Of a stretch of DNA of 64,000 bases, positions 33,003 through 42,018 are shown in pieces (the stretch's first letter is position 1; each line of letters starts with the position of its first letter). The stretch is from Lachnospiraceae bacterium (GTDB lineage Bacteria; Bacillota; Clostridia; Lachnospirales; Lachnospiraceae): the NCBI GenBank assembly GCA_900759665.1, contig CAAEWE010000081.1, forward strand, positions 62,001 through 126,000, in the 5' to 3' direction. The notes beneath the pieces were generated by a model, which saw only the letters and a list, made by a program, of their open reading frames with translations, had not been told where the DNA came from and did not search any database. The position numbers and the translations under genes are program-made.

Positions 33003-34833
33003 AGAGAGAGACAAAATATCCATCCGCAGGCTGATCTCTAATGTAGGCTATATTATGAAATTTGCCATGGAAGTGGACCGGAGAGCGGTGGTCACGATAT
33101 ATGTGGGATATCTGGTATGTTCCGTAACATATGCGGTATATAGTACTCTGTTTTTGAAGTATTTTATTCAGATGATGCAGGATCGTCGGGTGGATCTGGT
33201 ACAGGCTGTTTTATTTGTGTTTGCCGGTATTGTGATTTTAACAGTCAGCGATGCCACGGAGATTGCACTGGAAAACTGGGTTGAGGTACGTTTTTTGAAG
33301 GTGGCGGGCACAGTACAGAGACGTTTTATCCGAAAGGCGGCAGATATTGACCTGATCTGTTATGACAATAAGGACTATTTTGATGATTTTGTGATCGCCG
33401 CTTCTCAGTCTGAGGAGATGCTGATGACGGGAGTGATGGCTACCGGATACATTATAGGTCATGTTGCCGGTATTTTTACGCTGGGAACACTGGTGCTTTC
33501 GGTGAATCCTGTGATCGCAGTTTTTCCGATTGCCGGTTTTGTGATCAATATCGTGACACGTTTTAAGATTACAGAGTATGAATACAACTATGACATGGAA
33601 TACAAGCGTATTATGCGTAAAGCTGATTATTCCAAGCGGGTATTTTATCAGCCGGAATATGCGAAGGAGATCAAGCTTTCAGAGATCCGTGTACCGCTGC
33701 AGCTTCAATTTAATGAGGCGGTAGAGGAGGTTATGGATCAGGCACATACGATCGGTATCCGGATCGCCATTCTTTCTCTGATCAACTGGATCAGCACCTT
33801 TACAGTAATGTCAGATTTTGCGATCCCTGTGTATCTGGGATATCTTGCGTTAGTAAAGAAAAGCATCCGTCTGGGGGATGTGGCAGCCATGAACAATGCG
33901 GAAGAGGGGATTCGAAATAATCTCGACGGTTTAAATTATGCTTTTGTACGTTTTCAGAAGGTGGGACAGTTTGCAGAACGTTTTCGCCGTTTTGTGGATT
34001 ATGAAATACAGATTGAAAACAGACCGGGAATCAGGAAGATGCCAAAGGAGAGACAGGTATTGGAGATTAAGGATATGTCTTTCCGGTATGATGGGGCAGA
34101 TCATGACACCCTTCATCATATTTCCATGACGATCCGTCCGGGACAAAAGGTAGCTTTTGTAGGAGAAAATGGAGCCGGTAAAACGACCTTCGTAAAGCTT
34201 TTGATGCATCTTTATGATGTGACGGAAGGGAGTATCTGTTATGGTGGCCATGACATTCGGGAATATGGAACAAAAGAATATCGGGATCGGATAGGTGCAG
34301 TCTTTCAGGATTACCAGATTTATGGTGCTACACTTGTAGAAAATGTGTTGATGGATGAGGAAAAGAAAGGAGACAGAGAACGGGTAATGGAGGCACTCCG
34401 ACTGGCAGATTTTGAAAAAAAGCTGGAGAAGCTGCCGGAAGGTCTGGATTCCAACATGACGAGAGAGTTTCGGGAGGATGGAACGATGCTTTCCGGGGGG
34501 GAAGCCCAGAAGGTTGCGATTGCCAGAATGTTTGCCAGAACCGGCAGATTGTCGTTAGCGATTCTGGATGAACCGTCTAGTGCTCTGGATCCGCTGGCAG
34601 AGTATAAGTTAAATACCAATATGATGAAAAATGCAGGAGATGCTACCGTGATCTTTATTTCTCACCGTTTATCGACTACGAGAGATGCGGATCGGATCTA
34701 TATGTTTGAAAATGGTCAGATCATTGAGGAAGGAAATCATCAGGAGCTGATGAAGCTTAAAGGAAAATATGCGGCAATGTTTGAGAAGCAGGCATATTAT
34801 TATCAGGATGAGGTTGATGGAGAGGCAGTATAA
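32995..34833 (+). CDS. ABC exporter half-transporter, subunit 2
   Basis: 612 residues. The ATG at 32995 lies behind AGGGAGGAGG and overlaps the stop of subunit 1 (ATGAATAA). The membrane domain covers about residues 30-310. The ATPase has GENGAGKTT near 390, signature MLSGGEAQKVAIARM, LAILDEPSSALDP and FISHRLSTTRDADR. Its signature and QKVAIAR variant match those of subunit 1, showing that the two arose by duplication, while their membrane domains have diverged. The pair most likely works as one heterodimer in the cytoplasmic membrane. An AraC-type regulator follows after 122 bp. Confidence 0.88.
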   Translation: MNKERDKISIRRLISNVGYIMKFAMEVDRRAVVTIYVGYLVCSVTYAVYSTLFLKYFIQMMQDRRVDLVQAVLFVFAGIVILTVSDATEIALENWVEVRFLKVAGTVQRRFIRKAADIDLICYDNKDYFDDFVIAASQSEEMLMTGVMATGYIIGHVAGIFTLGTLVLSVNPVIAVFPIAGFVINIVTRFKITEYEYNYDMEYKRIMRKADYSKRVFYQPEYAKEIKLSEIRVPLQLQFNEAVEEVMDQAHTIGIRIAILSLINWISTFTVMSDFAIPVYLGYLALVKKSIRLGDVAAMNNAEEGIRNNLDGLNYAFVRFQKVGQFAERFRRFVDYEIQIENRPGIRKMPKERQVLEIKDMSFRYDGADHDTLHHISMTIRPGQKVAFVGENGAGKTTFVKLLMHLYDVTEGSICYGGHDIREYGTKEYRDRIGAVFQDYQIYGATLVENVLMDEEKKGDRERVMEALRLADFEKKLEKLPEGLDSNMTREFREDGTMLSGGEAQKVAIARMFARTGRLSLAILDEPSSALDPLAEYKLNTNMMKNAGDATVIFISHRLSTTRDADRIYMFENGQIIEEGNHQELMKLKGKYAAMFEKQAYYYQDEVDGEAV

Positions 34834-34955
34834 AAGTCTCGGGGATTTATATTTATTTAGGGCTATGTGGCGGTTTGCTACAGGGGATGAGCTGTTTTGT
34901 GGCAGAACCGCAAAAGAATAAGTACGCAATGACTAACATGGAGGTGAGGCAGTAC

Positions 34956-35303
34956 ATGAGTAAGGAAGATGACGTTTTTAACCGCATATTTTTATACATA
35001 GAAGACCATCTGACAGAAAAGCTGACAGTGGAGGAGATTGCAAGACAGGTTTATCTTTCACCGACATATCTGCAGTCTGTGTTCAAAGAAAATTTTGGGA
35101 TTCCTTTGGCAGAATACGTCAGAAGTCAGAAGTTGAAAAGGGCGTTGGAGTTATTGTACAATACAGAAAAAAGAATCAGCGATATTGCATATGACAGTGG
35201 CTTTGAACATGAATCCTCCTTTATCCGATCTTTTAAGAGAGAGTTCGGCATGACTCCCGGAGAGGCGAGGAGGAGAAAATGTTACGGCGGGAGCCTGGAA
35301 TAG
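34956..35303 (+). CDS. Stand-alone AraC-type DNA-binding protein
   Basis: 115 residues from the ATG at 34956 behind GGAGGTGAGG. It is essentially only the two helix-turn-helix units of the AraC family: LTVEEIARQVYLSPTYLQSVFKENFGIPLAEYVRSQKLKRA, then RISDIAYDSGFEHESSFIRSFKREFGMTPGEAR. There is no room for an effector-binding domain, so it resembles SoxS/MarA-like regulators whose amount rather than ligand state sets activity. A longer reading from 34875 lacks a ribosome binding site. By position it probably activates the ABC exporter operon. Both helix-turn-helix units look complete. Confidence 0.85.
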   Translation: MSKEDDVFNRIFLYIEDHLTEKLTVEEIARQVYLSPTYLQSVFKENFGIPLAEYVRSQKLKRALELLYNTEKRISDIAYDSGFEHESSFIRSFKREFGMTPGEARRRKCYGGSLE

Positions 35304-35375
35304 TCTGTATGTATATAAAATATATGGAGAATTGGCAGAGAATAGATCAATACTAATACGGAAGAAGGAAAAGCA

Positions 35376-36224
35376 ATGCAAAGGATAATACAGCAGGCAG
35401 GAATTGTATGTTGCTCTGACGGGCTTGCAAAAAATCAGCAGGAACAAGTACATACTCTGAGGGACGCATTGCGTCAGATGAATATATCGGTCATAATGAG
35501 TCCGTACTTATATCAGGGAATCGGAACGGCAAAGCAGAAAGCGCAGGCATTAATGGCGTTATATGACAATGATGACATCCATGATGTTTTTGATATATCA
35601 GGAGGAGATCTGGCCAATGAGCTGCTGCCATACCTGGATTACAAGAGGATTGCTGATTCAGGAAAAACCTTCTGGGGATATAGCGACCTGACATCAATAC
35701 TCAACGGAATTTATAGTAAAACAGGGAATCCCGGAGTGTTGTATCAGATTCGGAATCTCATAGGAGTTTGCGGGCAAGAACAGCAGGAGAAATTTTATCA
35801 GATGCTGCAACGTAAAGGAGATGATCTGTTTCGGTTTGATTACCATTTCATACAGGGAACGGAGATGGAAGGGATTGTGATAGGGGGAAATATACGCTGC
35901 CTGCTGAAGCTGGCAGGGACGGAATATTTTCCTGACTGCCATGACAGGATTCTTTTATTGGAAAGCTTAAGCGGGGACATGTCACGGATCACAGCATATT
36001 TCAGTCAGCTGCAGCAGATGGGGGTGTTTGACCGATGTGTAGGTATCCTGTTGGGGACATTTACACAGTTAGAGCAGGAGAATGGCATAGATGCAGCTCC
36101 GATCTTGTTGCAGCGTTTTGTGAGAAGAGATCTTCCGATTGCGAAAACAAAACAGATTGGTCACGGGGCAGATTCTAAGGCCATAATGATCGGGAGGAGC
36201 ATGTGTTTATCTGTTCAAAAATGA
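35376..36224 (+). CDS. Peptidase S66 family protein (LD-carboxypeptidase / MccF-like)
   Basis: 282 residues. S66 pattern: an N-terminal half with DVFDISGGDLANELLPYLDY, the nucleophile Ser in FWGYSDLTSILNGIY, then EGIVIGGNIRCLLKLAGTEY, the Glu in ILLLESLSGD and the His in KQIGHGADSKA. Members are either LD-carboxypeptidases that trim murein tetrapeptides or MccF-type enzymes that give immunity by cleaving peptide-nucleotide antibiotics. There is no signal peptide, so it acts in the cytosol. It follows the AraC gene by 72 bp and ends at a terminator. Next to an exporter pair, a protective role is attractive but unproven. Confidence 0.83.
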   Translation: MQRIIQQAGIVCCSDGLAKNQQEQVHTLRDALRQMNISVIMSPYLYQGIGTAKQKAQALMALYDNDDIHDVFDISGGDLANELLPYLDYKRIADSGKTFWGYSDLTSILNGIYSKTGNPGVLYQIRNLIGVCGQEQQEKFYQMLQRKGDDLFRFDYHFIQGTEMEGIVIGGNIRCLLKLAGTEYFPDCHDRILLLESLSGDMSRITAYFSQLQQMGVFDRCVGILLGTFTQLEQENGIDAAPILLQRFVRRDLPIAKTKQIGHGADSKAIMIGRSMCLSVQK

Positions 36225-36255
36225 TATAACTTCGGATGTTGTTATGAAAGAAAAC

Positions 36256-36284
36256 GCCAGCGGGATAATCTCCGCTGGCTTTAT
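36256..36284 (+). terminator. Terminator after the S66 peptidase gene
   Basis: GCCAGCGG with CCGCTGGC around GATAATCT, followed by TTTAT. It also sits between convergent genes; the reverse strand offers GTTTTCTTT after the stem. Confidence 0.8.
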
Positions 36285-36305
36285 AAATTCCTAATAATGT
36301 TTTTG

Positions 36306-37130
36306 TTATTTTTCATTTTCTGTAAAACCGTTTGCGTAAACTGTAAAACCAGAAGCAATGGTTTTGCTCCATTTTCCAAAGGAAGAAGTTCCGTTGGAAC
36401 GCTTGCTGACAATGGCGTTGTCGATCAATAATCCTTTTGAGGTAGCATGAATACGCCATTTGTTTCCACATCCATTATATTTACGAATGATCGGTTTTCC
36501 TTTTTGGTTGACATAACGATCACTCTGTTTCTTGAGTTCACTTTTTTTGTAAACGCCAAGTTCTACCAGACGGGCAGCAACATCTGACATGTTTTTAAAT
36601 TCTCCAAAATAGAGAGCTACATGACCACCGCTTCGTCCATAGGTCAGAACATCTCCGAGAGAGAGTTTTTTCAGGCTTGTCCCTTTATTGTGACGTTTGA
36701 TCGTTGTGGTTGTTTTGGAATTGTTCCATTCGTAGGTGTTTGTATCCTCGTTGAGAGTGCCGGATGTGTAAGAGATTTTTACACGATAAGCGGACCAGTC
36801 ATAGGAGGTTGGAATGTTTTTCTTTCCCTTATGAACACGAATGTTTTTGCTGATATTTTTAATGCCTGCGATGGAATTTTCTTTTGCAGAGACTGTTTCA
36901 AGGGATTCCAGAGCTTTTTCTACATATGTATTACAAACGTACTGGTTCTTCCCTAATCCGTAGGATTTTCCAAGGAATCCTTTTGCGATAGAACGCTGAT
37001 AGCGGTCTATGGAAATCTGCTGTTTGAAAGTTATGTTTGATGCATCTACAGATGTAGAACAAATCTGAGATGCGATAATTCCCATTGATAATGCAAATGC
37101 TGCACAAGTTTTTAATATGTTATGTTTCAT
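36306..37130 (-). CDS. Secreted Cys-His hydrolase of the NlpC/P60-like fold
   Basis: 274 residues with a clear signal peptide (KTCAAFALSMGIIASQICST, cleaved near VDA). After a spacer comes GKSYGLGKNQYVCNTYVEKAL, which has the Cys of an NlpC/P60 or CHAP-like papain fold. SLGDVLTYGRSGGHVALYFGE follows with the catalytic His, and KWRIHATSKG with a possible third polar residue. Such enzymes cut peptidoglycan stem peptides outside the cell. The long insert between Cys and His (about 100 residues) is larger than usual. The C-terminal 60 residues are basic and may bind the wall. The only site before the start is a weak GGGG. The family call is moderate. Confidence 0.65.
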   Translation of the reverse strand: MKHNILKTCAAFALSMGIIASQICSTSVDASNITFKQQISIDRYQRSIAKGFLGKSYGLGKNQYVCNTYVEKALESLETVSAKENSIAGIKNISKNIRVHKGKKNIPTSYDWSAYRVKISYTSGTLNEDTNTYEWNNSKTTTTIKRHNKGTSLKKLSLGDVLTYGRSGGHVALYFGEFKNMSDVAARLVELGVYKKSELKKQSDRYVNQKGKPIIRKYNGCGNKWRIHATSKGLLIDNAIVSKRSNGTSSFGKWSKTIASGFTVYANGFTENEK

Positions 37131-37185
37131 TGTTAAACCCCAAATATTACAGAAAAATTACGCTAATTGTTAACTACAGTTCATA

Positions 37186-37214
37186 ATTATATCGTAATTT
37201 TCGGAAAATTTCAA
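37186..37214 (-). promoter_or_regulatory. Promoter of the secreted hydrolase gene
   Basis: On the reverse strand there is TTGAAA (37209-37214), a 17-base spacer and a perfect TATAAT (37186-37191), 55 bp before the start codon. Confidence 0.7.
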
Positions 37215-37343
37215 GAAAAAATTACAAAAATGTTAAGAATTTTACAAGATAATTGCGGTTATATATAAGATTCTATGAAATAGTCCATTTTTCACGGGAT
37301 TTCAAGATGTTTTTAAAAATTTGATTCCGTTAAATTAAGAGGG

Positions 37344-37401
37344 TTGACTTTTAGAAAATGATATGATAGTATACTAACTGTATTAAATGAGTTAATACAG
37401 T
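37344..37401 (+). promoter_or_regulatory. Promoter and YtrA-type operator of the GntR-ABC operon
   Basis: TTGACT (37344-37349), a 17-base spacer and TAGTAT (37367-37372); TATACT lies three bases further. Just downstream is a perfect 10-bp inverted repeat, ACTGTATTAA-ATGAG-TTAATACAGT (37377-37401). It sits where a repressor would block initiation. YtrA-type GntR proteins commonly bind such sites before their own operon. Confidence 0.8.
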
Positions 37402-37432
37402 ACAAACACGGTTGTGAACAGGGGGTGAGATC

Positions 37433-37792
37433 GTGATACAACTCAATTACCGGGGTGCCCGACCAATTTATGAGCAGGTAAAGGATGGATTTCGTCATTT
37501 GATCATTCAGGAAGTGATGAAAAGGGACGAAAAACTGCCATCTGTGAGGGAACTTGCAACATCGCTGACCATCAATCCTAATACAATACAGCGTGCCTAT
37601 AGAGAGTTGGAGCAGGAAGGATATGTTTATACGATTCCGGGAAAGGGGAGCTTTGTAGCCGGTGTGCCGGAGACGGATGGACGGAGAAAAAAGGAGCTTT
37701 TAGAGTCCTTTGATAAAACAGTAAAGGAACTGAAGTTTCTGGGAATGAGTCCGGAGGAGTTAATGGAGCGGATCAGGAATGTTTCAAAATGA
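37433..37792 (+). CDS. GntR family regulator, YtrA subfamily
   Basis: 119 residues starting at GTG, 8 bases after GGGGG. The winged helix reads PIYEQVKDGFRHLIIQEVMKRDEKLPSVRELATSLTINPNTIQRAYRELEQEGYVYTIPGKGSFV. It is followed only by a short helical tail, the YtrA type without a large effector domain. It should repress its own operon through the inverted repeat at 37377-37401. The ABC ATPase and permease follow directly. In relatives such operons respond to cell-wall active peptide antibiotics; the inducer here is unknown. Confidence 0.93.
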   Translation: MIQLNYRGARPIYEQVKDGFRHLIIQEVMKRDEKLPSVRELATSLTINPNTIQRAYRELEQEGYVYTIPGKGSFVAGVPETDGRRKKELLESFDKTVKELKFLGMSPEELMERIRNVSK

Positions 37793-37812
37793 AAGAATGG
37801 AGGGGAATTAAT

Positions 37813-38715
37813 TTGATTCAGGGAAAAGATATATGTAAAAGGTTCGGAGATTTTCAGGCCCTTGATCATGCGAGCTTTCATGTACCCAAGGGGGCGGTTT
37901 ATGGTCTGGTTGGACCAAACGGAGCAGGAAAGTCTACGCTGCTTCGTCATGTGACGGGGATATTCCGACAGGACAGTGGAGAGCTTTTAGTGGATGGGGA
38001 AAAGGTGTTTGAAAATCCTGCCGCAAAGGCAAAACTCACGTTTATACCGGATGATATTTTTTATTTCCGTCAGGCAAATCTGAAAGAAATGAAAAAGTAT
38101 TATGAAGGGATCTATCCTACATTTGATACGGAGCTTTTTGATAAGCTGATGGATTGTTTTCCGGCGGTAGACCGGAAGAAAAATATCCGCCGGATGTCAA
38201 AGGGAATGCAGAAGCAGGCTGCCTTTTTGCTGGCGATCAGCTGTAAGCCGCAGCTTCTGATATTGGATGAGCCGGTGGACGGACTGGATCCGGTGATGCG
38301 CCGTCAGATCTGGAATATTCTTTTGAATGCAGTGAGCGAGGAGCAGATGACGGTGCTGGTGTCCTCTCACAATCTGAGAGAGCTGGAGGATGTCTGTGAT
38401 CATGTGGGGATCATGCATAAGGGACAGGTGATCCTGGAGCGTTCCCTAAGTGAGCTTCAGGGAAGCGTGACAAAGCTGCAGATGGCATTTGAGGGGGATG
38501 AGGTGCCGGATATCACAGGACGTTTTGAGGTGATGAACCATACGCAGCTTGGCCGGGTGCATACCCTGATCGTAAAGGGAGATCAGAGAGAACTGGGGGA
38601 TTATCTCGCGACCTTCCATCCGCTTGTTATGGATATGCTGCCGTTGACACTGGAAGAAATCTTTATTTATGAACTGGGAGGTGAGGATTATGAAGTCAAA
38701 GACATCATTCTTTAA
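37813..38715 (+). CDS. ABC transporter ATP-binding protein (YtrB/BcrA-like)
   Basis: About 300 residues. Walker A GPNGAGKSTLLRHVTG, signature RMSKGMQKQAAFLLA (a modified LSGGQ, usual for this group), Walker B LLILDEPVDGLDP and switch HNLRELEDVCDH. The C-terminal 80 residues form the extra domain of drug/antibiotic exporter ATPases. Two starts are possible: ATG 37789, overlapping the GntR stop, and TTG 37813, which lies 7 bases after GGAGGGG. I prefer the TTG because of spacing and because the protein then begins at the conserved strand. It couples with the permease encoded next. Confidence 0.9.
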   Translation: MIQGKDICKRFGDFQALDHASFHVPKGAVYGLVGPNGAGKSTLLRHVTGIFRQDSGELLVDGEKVFENPAAKAKLTFIPDDIFYFRQANLKEMKKYYEGIYPTFDTELFDKLMDCFPAVDRKKNIRRMSKGMQKQAAFLLAISCKPQLLILDEPVDGLDPVMRRQIWNILLNAVSEEQMTVLVSSHNLRELEDVCDHVGIMHKGQVILERSLSELQGSVTKLQMAFEGDEVPDITGRFEVMNHTQLGRVHTLIVKGDQRELGDYLATFHPLVMDMLPLTLEEIFIYELGGEDYEVKDIIL

Positions 38716-40639
38716 TAAAATGATATTCCAAAAGGATATTACAAGATTCTGGCCGTTGTGGACGTTACAGCTCGTGTTCGGATTTCTTGGAGTGATCATT
38801 CCGGCCTTGTCGCAGATGTCATATATTAACAATCTTCAGACACATTCCGCGAAGACGCAGTATAAGATAGATGATCTGATCGGATATATACAAAACAGTT
38901 GTCTGTCTCCTTATATCATGGCAATTTGCATTGTGATTGCAGCCAGTGTGTTCCTGTATCTGACTAGAGAGAGGGAGACATATACGATGCATTCTTTTCC
39001 GATGAAAAGAGTACATATTTTTACAAGCCACTATCTGGCGGGGATGGTAATGCTGATCGTTCCGGCGTTGATCATTCAGGTTTGCCTGATGCTGATCGGT
39101 GTGACCAATGGCGTTGGGGTCATTCTTCCATATGCAGGGATTTATATGCTGGAATGGATCCTTCAGGTGTTTTTTTATTACAATCTGGCTTGTGCTGTTG
39201 TGATGGTCACCGGCAATGCATTTATGAGCTTTGTGATCTATGGTGTGCTCAATTGTCTTGTGGCAGGGGTGGCAATGCTTTACTCTATGCTGGCAGAGAT
39301 ATTTGTCTATGGTAATCAGGGATTTGATCCATATGATATCGTGGAAAATCCTTTGATCAGAAGATTGACTCCGGTGGTGTTTTTTATGATACATACCCTG
39401 CGGGGAGAGGCCCGGGGGGCATGGGCATATACGATGGGCGATGGCAGCCATGTGGTCATGAATTATGGTCAGGTGCTGCCGGAAATAGGAAAGACCGCCT
39501 TTTATCTGATCCCGGCTGCTCTTTTGCTGGCAATTGCCATTGGACTATATCGGATCCGTCAATTAGAGTCAGCAGGGGACATCATTGCATTTTCCTGGGG
39601 CAGACCGGTATTCCGCATTGTGTTTGTGTTTTGTTCCAGTCTTTTGTTTGCAGCAGGAGTTTATGCGATCGGTTTTGGAAATATCATAAATGATAATGCA
39701 TATGGCAGAAAATTTAATATTGTTCTGGGGCTTGTTATAGCAGGGACGATCCTGTTCTATTTCATAGCTAATATGATATTGGATAAATCGTTCTTTATCT
39801 GGAAAAAAACATCCTACTGGCGGATGGGGCTTTTTGTAGTGTTTATGATCTTTGGTATGATCGGTGTCCGGAATGGTCAGCTGGGATCTGGACTTCCTGC
39901 TTTTGATAAAGTACAGCAGGTGGGTGTGTCATTGGAATATAACGGGGAAAACAGTTATGAAACGCCGACATTTTATATGACAAATCCTCAGGCGATCCAT
40001 CAGGCATATGAGTTGAATCAGGATATTTTGAAATACGGAAGAAATATCCAGGAAAGCAGTGATGGAAATCAGAATGCCATCCGGATCCGGTACACTCTGG
40101 CAGGGGGAAAAGAGAGAATACTATATTATCAGGTGGAAGCTTCCGGTGAGGGCAAAAAGATGATGAATCGAATGAAGCAGTTTATCAGGAAGCAGCCGGA
40201 TATGTGCGAGCTGCTTTATGGGAAGGGCTATGAGACAAAACTCCAAAAGGCCATGTATGTGAGCGGTATGTCTGTTGAATGGGTAAAGGATGGAGACGAG
40301 ATGGTTTCCAAGTGGCTCAGTGAAGAAGAAGGTTATCCGTTATTGGAGGATAATACCGATGATCAGGAGCTTAGAAACGAATTATACCAGGCGTTGCTCC
40401 GGGATATTCAGGATGGAAACTGTGATCTATTTTATCAGGAACAGGCAAACAGCTTTCTTGTAAGCCTGACAGATGACGGAGGGGAAACACGGTACCAGGA
40501 AGTGCAGATTACAGCAAAATGTACGAATACCCTGAAAGTGATCGAGAAGCTTGGACTGGTAAAGCAGTCCGGAAGAAAATGGGAGACTCCTCATGGAATA
40601 TTAGGAGAGACTTCTTCCAGTGTTCCATCCGGAGAGTAA
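38690..40639 (+). CDS. ABC-2 type permease, large multi-span membrane protein
   Basis: 649 residues from the ATG at 38690 behind GGGAGGTGAGG, overlapping the ATPase gene by 26 bases. Hydrophobic segments occur at about residues 20-45, 75-100, 110-175, 180-215, 260-285 and 305-390. Then comes a soluble C-terminal part of about 250 residues rich in charged and polar residues. This is like YtrC/D-type permeases, whose large extracytoplasmic or tail domain is poorly characterised. With the preceding ATPase it should form an exporter or a sensor/detoxification unit under GntR control. No signature tells the substrate. Confidence 0.8.
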   Translation: MKSKTSFFNKMIFQKDITRFWPLWTLQLVFGFLGVIIPALSQMSYINNLQTHSAKTQYKIDDLIGYIQNSCLSPYIMAICIVIAASVFLYLTRERETYTMHSFPMKRVHIFTSHYLAGMVMLIVPALIIQVCLMLIGVTNGVGVILPYAGIYMLEWILQVFFYYNLACAVVMVTGNAFMSFVIYGVLNCLVAGVAMLYSMLAEIFVYGNQGFDPYDIVENPLIRRLTPVVFFMIHTLRGEARGAWAYTMGDGSHVVMNYGQVLPEIGKTAFYLIPAALLLAIAIGLYRIRQLESAGDIIAFSWGRPVFRIVFVFCSSLLFAAGVYAIGFGNIINDNAYGRKFNIVLGLVIAGTILFYFIANMILDKSFFIWKKTSYWRMGLFVVFMIFGMIGVRNGQLGSGLPAFDKVQQVGVSLEYNGENSYETPTFYMTNPQAIHQAYELNQDILKYGRNIQESSDGNQNAIRIRYTLAGGKERILYYQVEASGEGKKMMNRMKQFIRKQPDMCELLYGKGYETKLQKAMYVSGMSVEWVKDGDEMVSKWLSEEEGYPLLEDNTDDQELRNELYQALLRDIQDGNCDLFYQEQANSFLVSLTDDGGETRYQEVQITAKCTNTLKVIEKLGLVKQSGRKWETPHGILGETSSSVPSGE

Positions 40640-40672
40640 GGGGAAATAAATTCAAGAGAAAACGTAGTCATG

Positions 40673-40716
40673 GACAGGGAACTGTGTTACAATAGGACAC
40701 AGTTCCCTGTCTATTG
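40673..40716 (+). terminator. Terminator of the GntR-ABC operon
   Basis: A perfect 14-bp stem, GACAGGGAACTGTG with CACAGTTCCCTGTC, with an 11-base loop and a TATTGTTTG tail. The tail is T-rich rather than a pure T-run, but the stem is very stable. Confidence 0.75.
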
Positions 40717-40773
40717 TTTGTGACCGGTACAGGATAGAAATGCTTCGGACAGGGGGAAAGGTTAGGTGACAGA

Positions 40774-41892
40774 ATGGCTACATTTCAGGTAGAGTTAAAA
40801 CGGGTCGTTGATGACAGTTATCCCATTGAGATCGGATTTGATCTGATGGATCATCTGGTAGAGGATATGAAAAACGGACTGCTGGGAGGCAAAAAGAAGC
40901 TGGCAGTCATTACAGACAGTGAAGTGGAAAAGCGGTATGCGGAGCCGATAGCACAGAAGCTTGAAGCAGCAGGCTTTACGGTAAATATATTTACTTTTCC
41001 GGCGGGAGAGAAGAGCAAGACACGCCAGACGAAGGAAATGATCGAGGATGCCATGCTGGCAAAGGAATACCGCAGGGATTGTGGTATTATTGCAGTCGGA
41101 GGCGGTGTAGTCACAGATCTGGCAGGTTTTATTGCCGGAACCTATGGGAGAGGTGTTCCTTTCGTCAATTATGCCACGACACTTCTGGCGGCAGCTGATG
41201 CATCCGTGGGAGGAAAGACGGCAGTAGATACCCCTCTTGCAACAAATCTGATCGGTCTGTTTAATCAGCCACAGAAAGTTTATTTAGATATTGCCACATG
41301 GAAAACTTTGCCACAGAGACAGCTTTCCAGCGGTATGGCAGAGACCATCAAGCATGCATGTCTTGCCACAAAGGGAGAGTTTTTTGATTTTCTGGAGCAG
41401 CATATGGAGGAGCTCCTGGCACTGGATCCGGTGCTTTGTGAGCATATGGCAGAGGAAAACTGCAGCATTAAATATCATGTCGTTATGAAGGATGAGCGGG
41501 AGAGCGGCCTGAGAGAAGTCCTGAATCTGGGACACACTGTTGGACGGGCCATAGAAACGGTCAGTGATTACAGACTCCTTCATGGAGAGGCGGTTTCCAT
41601 TGGACTCGTGGCACAGCTTCATCTGTCTCGTCAGATGGGTTATGTGACGAAGGAGCAGGTGGAACGTGTTGTGAAGCTTTTGAAGCAGGCCGGACTTCCG
41701 ACAGAGATTCCGGAGTATATTGACAGGGAGGCACTTGTCAAAAAGCTGTATACGGATAAGAAGGTAAAAAACGGACAGCTTCGTTTCGTACTGCAGAAGG
41801 GTATCGGAGATATCGTAGAGTTTCCGGATGGCAGCTTTGCGGCTCCGGTGAGTGAAGAAACTGCCAGAGAGATCATTATGAAAATGGATTGA
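40774..41892 (+). CDS. aroB: 3-dehydroquinate synthase
   Basis: 372 residues. Family landmarks are FPAGEKSKTRQTKEMIEDAM, the NAD-binding IIAVGGGVVTDLAGFIAGTYGRGV, YATTLLAAADASVGGKTAVD and the zinc ligands in LNLGHTVGRAIE and LLHGEAVSIG. It closes DAHP to 3-dehydroquinate in the shikimate pathway, in the cytosol. GGTTAGGTGACAG precedes the start. No other shikimate genes are adjacent; the gene is framed by terminators on both sides, so it is transcribed alone. Confidence 0.97.
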   Translation: MATFQVELKRVVDDSYPIEIGFDLMDHLVEDMKNGLLGGKKKLAVITDSEVEKRYAEPIAQKLEAAGFTVNIFTFPAGEKSKTRQTKEMIEDAMLAKEYRRDCGIIAVGGGVVTDLAGFIAGTYGRGVPFVNYATTLLAAADASVGGKTAVDTPLATNLIGLFNQPQKVYLDIATWKTLPQRQLSSGMAETIKHACLATKGEFFDFLEQHMEELLALDPVLCEHMAEENCSIKYHVVMKDERESGLREVLNLGHTVGRAIETVSDYRLLHGEAVSIGLVAQLHLSRQMGYVTKEQVERVVKLLKQAGLPTEIPEYIDREALVKKLYTDKKVKNGQLRFVLQKGIGDIVEFPDGSFAAPVSEETAREIIMKMD

Positions 41893-41907
41893 TCAATGAT
41901 AAATAAA

Positions 41908-41952
41908 CAAGAGGCATTGAAAAAGGAATAATTTTCAATGCCTCTTGTTTTT
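41908..41952. terminator. Bidirectional terminator between aroB and bioY
   Basis: A 16-bp stem, CAAGAGGCATTGAAAA with TTTTCAATGCCTCTTG, followed by five T on the + strand. The reverse strand after the stem is T-rich as well (TTTATTTATC), so it can end both convergent transcripts. Confidence 0.88.
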
Positions 41953-42018
41953 GCAAAACATAAATTTTGCTGACGAAATAATCTTTCGTGTTTCCCCTGT
42001 ATAAAGCTTATAATAGAT

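Noticed and set aside
38819..39451. 210-codon open frame on the - strand inside the permease gene
   Set aside because: Rich in His and Cys as expected for an antisense reading of membrane segments; no ribosome binding site.
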